A stretch of DNA of 7,996 bases from Candidatus Saccharimonadia bacterium. Lineage in GTDB: Bacteria > Patescibacteriota > Saccharimonadia > Saccharimonadales > Saccharimonadaceae. Both the position numbers and the translations under genes were made by a program. Every line of letters begins with the position of its first letter. Position 1 is the stretch's first letter. Below are positions 5,454-7,996 of the stretch, in pieces. The stretch covers positions 1 to 7,996 of the forward strand of contig JALRBE010000047.1 of the NCBI GenBank assembly GCA_023262335.1, given 5' to 3'. The notes under the pieces were generated by a model that was not told the DNA's origin, made no database searches, and saw only the letters and a program-made list of their open reading frames with translations.

Positions 5454-5963
5454 TTAGCCGCCGCAGCCGCCTCCGCCTCCGCCGCAGCTGCTCGAACTGC
5501 TGGAGCTGGAACTCGAGCCACCACCGCAGCTGCTGCTGAATGAGCTGCTGCTCGAACCACTGTCGCTGGAATGGCTGGTGTGGCTCGAATGACTCGAGCT
5601 GCCCGAACTGCTGGAGCTGCTGTCGCTGTCGTGACGGCCGCCGCCCGAACTGGGCGATGAGTCGTGGTGACCGTGACTGCGCGGCGAACTGAAGTCGCCG
5701 TCGAACAGCTCCATGGCGTCGAACGTCGAGCCTTCGCTCTTCTTCGGAGCGGGCGAGGAAGCCTTGGGTGGGCTCGGCGGCGGCGCGTACCGCGGCGGAA
5801 CCTGCGGCTTCATGGGCATGTTGCTCGCCGGCTGGGGCCGACGAACGTGTTGCTGGAGCGGGTGCTCCTTCTGGTACTTGTTGCCTTGTGCCAGTGAGAG
5901 CACGACGAGGCCGACAATGCCGAGGACAACGACAACGATGGCTGCGATCAACCAACCGTTCAT
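5454..5963 (-). CDS. Single-span membrane protein with Pro-rich linker and Ser/His/Gly/Cys tail (169 aa)
   Basis: The ATG at 5963 is preceded by GAAAGGAAAG (5976-5967). Residues 4-25 form a hydrophobic helix with no preceding charge. K29, K32, R41 and R42 follow, so the C-terminus is predicted to be cytoplasmic. Residues 44-75 are a Pro-rich linker. FDAMELFDGDF (81-91) is the only compact segment. From about 97 the chain is low-complexity Ser with a His-rich part (HGHH and several SHSS repeats), then C146, C160 and C167 in Gly runs. The final C-G6-C-G2 matches the neighbouring 66-aa protein, and both have the same order of helix then Gly/Cys tail, so they are probably functional relatives or duplicates. 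His plus Cys suggests metal binding (inference). The gene is 57 bases downstream of nrtR and could be read from that operon or from a weak local promoter (TTGACT at 6020-6015, poor -10). Family not recognised. Confidence 0.85.
   Translation of the reverse strand: MNGWLIAAIVVVVLGIVGLVVLSLAQGNKYQKEHPLQQHVRRPQPASNMPMKPQVPPRYAPPPSPPKASSPAPKKSEGSTFDAMELFDGDFSSPRSHGHHDSSPSSGGGRHDSDSSSSSSGSSSHSSHTSHSSDSGSSSSSFSSSCGGGSSSSSSSSSSCGGGGGGCGG
5457..5651 (-). repeat. Low-complexity Ser/His/Gly/Cys coding repeat
   Basis: Runs of AGC, TCG and GGC codons encode the C-terminal 65 residues of the 169-aa protein. The mix of synonymous Ser codons shows the protein composition is kept by selection rather than by simple microsatellite growth. 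Such DNA may still vary in length between strains. Confidence 0.6.
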
Positions 5964-6020
5964 GAACTTTCCTTTCGTGGGGAACGGTATAATTTTGCAC
6001 TAAAATAACAAAAAAGTCAA

Positions 6021-6707
6021 CTAGTCGAAGCTGCGCGACAGCGATTCCAGCGTCGACGATTTGAATTCGTACAAACGGGCAGGGCGGTGAGCGCCTTCGC
6101 GCTTGAACGACTCGGTCTCTTTTATGAGGTCGAGGCCAAGGAACTTCTTGCGGAAGTTACGCTTGTCGAACGGTCGTCCGAATATGGATTCGTACGCGGT
6201 TTGCAGCTCGGTGAGCGTGAACTGCGTGTTCAAAAACGCGTGCACAGCATTGGTATAGGTGAGTTTCGCCTTCAAGCGGTCATGCGCGTACGCGATGATG
6301 TCTTTGTGGTCGTAGGCGAGGTCGGGCAGGTTGTCGACGGGGAATATGGCTGCGTGGGCGTTGCCGTCACCGTAGTTGAACTCTTTGCCGCAGGCCATGT
6401 AGGTGACCGAAACCGCGTGGCCGCGCGGGTCGCGCGCGACGGTGTCGAACGTGTACAGTTGCTCTAGGTAGTCGAGGTCGCGGTCAAGGTCGACGCCGGC
6501 TTTTTCGAGCACGATACGCTGCAAAGCGTCATGCGTGGTCTCGCCCTGCGCGTTGTAGCCGCCTGGTAACGCCCAGTTGTCTTTGAACGGTTCGTTCGGA
6601 CGTTGAATCAGCAATACGCTTAGTACGTTGTCGATCAGTTGGAACACGACCGCGTCGACGGTGAGCGTAGGGGGCACGTAGGGCTCGGTATACTTCATAT
6701 GGTTCAT
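6021..6707 (-). CDS. nrtR: NrtR-type Nudix-related transcriptional regulator of NAD metabolism
   Basis: 228 residues with two domains. Residues about 14-150 are a Nudix fold: LPGGYNAQGET begins a Nudix box at G50-V72 that reads G-x5-E-x7-R-I-V-L-E-K-A-G-V. The canonical R-E-U-x-E-E pattern has lost two of its three Glu (I65, K69), so hydrolysis is unlikely. Residues about 155-228 match the NrtR winged-helix end: TLTELQTAYESIFGRPFDKRNFRKKF followed by HRPARLYEF. The family represses NAD biosynthesis or salvage genes and is released by ADP-ribose. The ATG at 6707 shares its A with the TAA stop of the phosphatase gene (TAATG), so translation is probably coupled; a second ATG at 6700 lacks a ribosome site. 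It is third in the nadE operon. Its likely targets are that operon, whose promoter lies outside the window, and the ADP-ribosylglycohydrolase promoter. A plain Nudix hydrolase is the less likely alternative. Confidence 0.9.
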   Translation of the reverse strand: MNHMKYTEPYVPPTLTVDAVVFQLIDNVLSVLLIQRPNEPFKDNWALPGGYNAQGETTHDALQRIVLEKAGVDLDRDLDYLEQLYTFDTVARDPRGHAVSVTYMACGKEFNYGDGNAHAAIFPVDNLPDLAYDHKDIIAYAHDRLKAKLTYTNAVHAFLNTQFTLTELQTAYESIFGRPFDKRNFRKKFLGLDLIKETESFKREGAHRPARLYEFKSSTLESLSRSFD

Positions 6708-7333
6708 TATACACTTTCTCTCGCGATGACGTCCTTGCCAACGAACAGTACTTGCGGTTGGCCATCGATGACGTCGATGCGGGTCAGGCTGACGTTGTCG
6801 GTCGTCTCGGCGAGTATCTCGGCTTTGGTCTGATTCTTGATATGCCCGGCGAGCGAGCGTATGGCCAGGCCGTGGCCGAACACGAACACGATGCCAGCCG
6901 GGAATTCGCCGTGTGCTTCGTCTAAAAATGCCCGTTTGCGTAGTTGGACGTCCAGAACCGAATGACCGCCGGGCAGCTTGCCGTCAAGTTCCGCAATGCG
7001 GTATTTGAGCAGGTTTTCGGGCGTGTAGACTTCGTCGCGAATACGGCCTTCGTAGTCGCCGTGGCCCATTTCCAGTAGGCGGTCATCGACGCGAATCTCC
7101 AAGGGAATGCCGGCGGTTTCGAGCGCCGTTCTGGCCGTGAAGTTCGTACGCACCGCGCCCGAGCTGAATACGGCGTCTGGCACGATGCCTTCTTCCACCA
7201 AATAGTCGCCAAGGAGCCTTGCTTGGGCTTTGCCTCGTTCCGTCGGCGGCGTATGGTTGCTCTGCCCGCCTATGAGGTGGGGCTGCGCGTTCATTTCGGT
7301 TTCGCAGTGGCGGAAGAAGTAAAACTCGGTCAT
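6707..7333 (-). CDS. Histidine phosphatase family protein (phosphoglycerate-mutase-like)
   Basis: 208 residues. The N-terminal FYFFRHCET holds the phospho-accepting H9, with Cys where most members have Gly in the RHG triad. SSGAVRT (R62), LLEMGHGDYEG (E88) and VFGHGLAIR (H154) complete the 2H-phosphatase active site, so catalysis should be intact. The family removes phosphate from sugars, nucleotides, cofactors or proteins, and the substrate cannot be assigned. It begins 4 bases after the nadE stop and overlaps nrtR by one base. No Shine-Dalgarno is visible, so it probably depends on coupling to nadE translation. Being locked between nadE and an NAD regulator suggests a role in pyridine-nucleotide or nucleotide phosphate metabolism (inference). 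Cytosolic, no signal peptide. Confidence 0.88.
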   Translation of the reverse strand: MTEFYFFRHCETEMNAQPHLIGGQSNHTPPTERGKAQARLLGDYLVEEGIVPDAVFSSGAVRTNFTARTALETAGIPLEIRVDDRLLEMGHGDYEGRIRDEVYTPENLLKYRIAELDGKLPGGHSVLDVQLRKRAFLDEAHGEFPAGIVFVFGHGLAIRSLAGHIKNQTKAEILAETTDNVSLTRIDVIDGQPQVLFVGKDVIARESV

Positions 7334-7334
7334 G

Positions 7335-7344
7335 ACACTAGTGT
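7335..7344. repeat. Palindrome ACACTAGTGT at the nadE / phosphatase junction
   Basis: A perfect 10-bp palindrome spans the nadE TAG stop, immediately before the phosphatase ATG. It fuses the two half-sites ACACTA and TAGTGT that are spaced by 7 bases in the dyad at 3988-4008. It lacks the 7-base spacing and no promoter boxes are seen here, so a regulatory role is uncertain. Confidence 0.3.
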
Positions 7345-7996
7345 ATCACTGCCGTCGATTCGATGATATTCGCCATGGCGCGGACGTCGTGCGCGGCGCG
7401 CTTGGCTTCGGGTGCCATGCGATGATCGCCGCGCGGGCCCAAACTGAGACCTACTTTGGCGCCGTCGGGCATGGCTTGGCGCTTCCATTGGTTTTGGTAC
7501 AGGCGGGTCATGAACGTGTCGAGCCAGCGGTAGATCTCGGTCGGTTCGTATTTTGTGTCGAAGGCCTTGACCGCCATGAAACCGATTTTGCGTTCGGGTT
7601 CCATCCAGCGCAGGTGCCGGTACAAAAAGAAGTCGTGCAGTTCGTACGGTCCGATCAAGTCTTCGGTTTTTTGCGATATGTCGCCGCCATTGCCGACAAG
7701 TTCGGGTGACACCGGCGTGTCCAATATGTCTTCGAGAATCGCGCGCGTTTCGCCGTCGAGCAGCGCGGCGTCGTGTGCCACCAGGCTGCGTACCAGGGTC
7801 TTCGGAATGCTGGCGTTGGGGTTATAGCCGCTTAGCTGATCGCCGCCGTAAGTGCACCAGCCGAGTGCCGTTTCGCTCAGGTCGCCCGTGCCAAGCGCCA
7901 AGGCGCCGATCTGGTTGCCCTTGTTGAACACGAACGCTTGGCGCAGGCGTGCCTGCGTGTTCTCGTAGGTCGTGTCTTGGTCGCCGCCGTGGTTCA
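7338..7996 (-). CDS. nadE: NAD synthetase, C-terminal part (5' end outside window)
   Basis: The frame stays open to the window edge, so the visible 219 residues are the C-terminal part; the GTG at 7931 is internal. Family motifs in order: QDTTYENTQARLR, the LALGTGDLSETALGW signature, TYGGDQLSGYNPNASIPKTLVRSL, DTPVSPEL, QKTEDLIGPYELHDFFLYRHLRW, and near the end SLGPRGDHRMAPEA. NadE amidates nicotinic acid adenine dinucleotide to NAD with ATP. The PYELHDFFLY and PRGDxRM segments are characteristic of the long, two-domain glutamine-dependent enzymes, so an N-terminal nitrilase-type glutaminase domain is expected outside the window. It heads or lies within an operon with the histidine phosphatase and nrtR; 4 bases separate its TAG stop from the next ATG. 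Confidence 0.95.
   Translation of the reverse strand, partial: NHGGDQDTTYENTQARLRQAFVFNKGNQIGALALGTGDLSETALGWCTYGGDQLSGYNPNASIPKTLVRSLVAHDAALLDGETRAILEDILDTPVSPELVGNGGDISQKTEDLIGPYELHDFFLYRHLRWMEPERKIGFMAVKAFDTKYEPTEIYRWLDTFMTRLYQNQWKRQAMPDGAKVGLSLGPRGDHRMAPEAKRAAHDVRAMANIIESTAVIH

Noticed and set aside
5134..5963. Microcin B17-like azole peptide precursors
   Set aside because: The Gly/Ser/Cys tails look similar to the microcin B17 core, but the proteins start with a membrane helix instead of a leader peptide and no cyclodehydratase, dehydrogenase or exporter gene is in the window.
5398..6000. Alternative minus-strand frame of 200 codons over the Ser/Gly/Cys gene
   Set aside because: It gives a Gln/Arg/Pro-rich low-complexity product without a start signal; the frame starting at 5963 has a membrane helix and a ribosome site.
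6001..6020. Promoter or NrtR site upstream of the 169-aa gene
   Set aside because: TTGACT is present at 6020-6015 and a single TTAGTG-like half-site at about 6000, but the -10 boxes are poor at the right distance and no second half-site completes a dyad.

Overview
The window is about 8 kb of gene-dense DNA, G+C-rich by eye (about high 50s percent), with short A+T-rich intergenic promoters, recognisable Shine-Dalgarno sites and Rho-independent terminators. It is clearly bacterial. The NadE type, the NrtR regulator and the promoter style suit an actinobacterium-like or Saccharibacteria/Patescibacteria-like chromosome, but I cannot settle the taxon from sequence alone. All nine visible stop codons are TAA or TAG. 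That argues against a typical high-GC actinobacterium, in which TGA is common. No phage structural genes, transposases, CRISPR arrays, tRNAs or rRNAs were seen.

Layout. (1) 1-2335, plus strand: the 3' part of a divergent adenylosuccinate-synthetase-family (PurA-like) gene, then an unrecognised 395-residue protein with an N-terminal helix-hairpin-helix/SAM-like segment and strongly biased codons, closed by a strong terminator. (2) 2431-3903, minus strand: a large protein whose C-terminal part carries a Pol-beta-type nucleotidyltransferase motif. (3) 3904-4031: a divergent promoter region with two inverted repeats. (4) 4032-5090, plus strand: an ADP-ribosylglycohydrolase (DraG/ARH family). (5) 5134-5963, minus strand: two small single-span membrane proteins whose Gly/Cys-rich tails share an identical ten-residue motif, each gene with its own terminator. 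(6) 6021-7996, minus strand: a tightly packed operon nadE (partial) - histidine phosphatase - nrtR.

The likely theme of the right two thirds is NAD and ADP-ribose metabolism. NadE makes NAD. ADP-ribosylglycohydrolase releases ADP-ribose from modified targets. NrtR-type regulators sense ADP-ribose through a degenerate Nudix domain. A 21-bp dyad covers the -10 box of the ADP-ribosylglycohydrolase promoter and is a good candidate operator for this NrtR, which would close a feedback loop; this is inference. The most novel items are the PurA-like enzyme lacking the usual aspartate-binding loop together with its abundant-looking partner, the paired Cys/Gly-tail membrane proteins, and the NrtR/dyad/ADP-ribosylglycohydrolase circuit.
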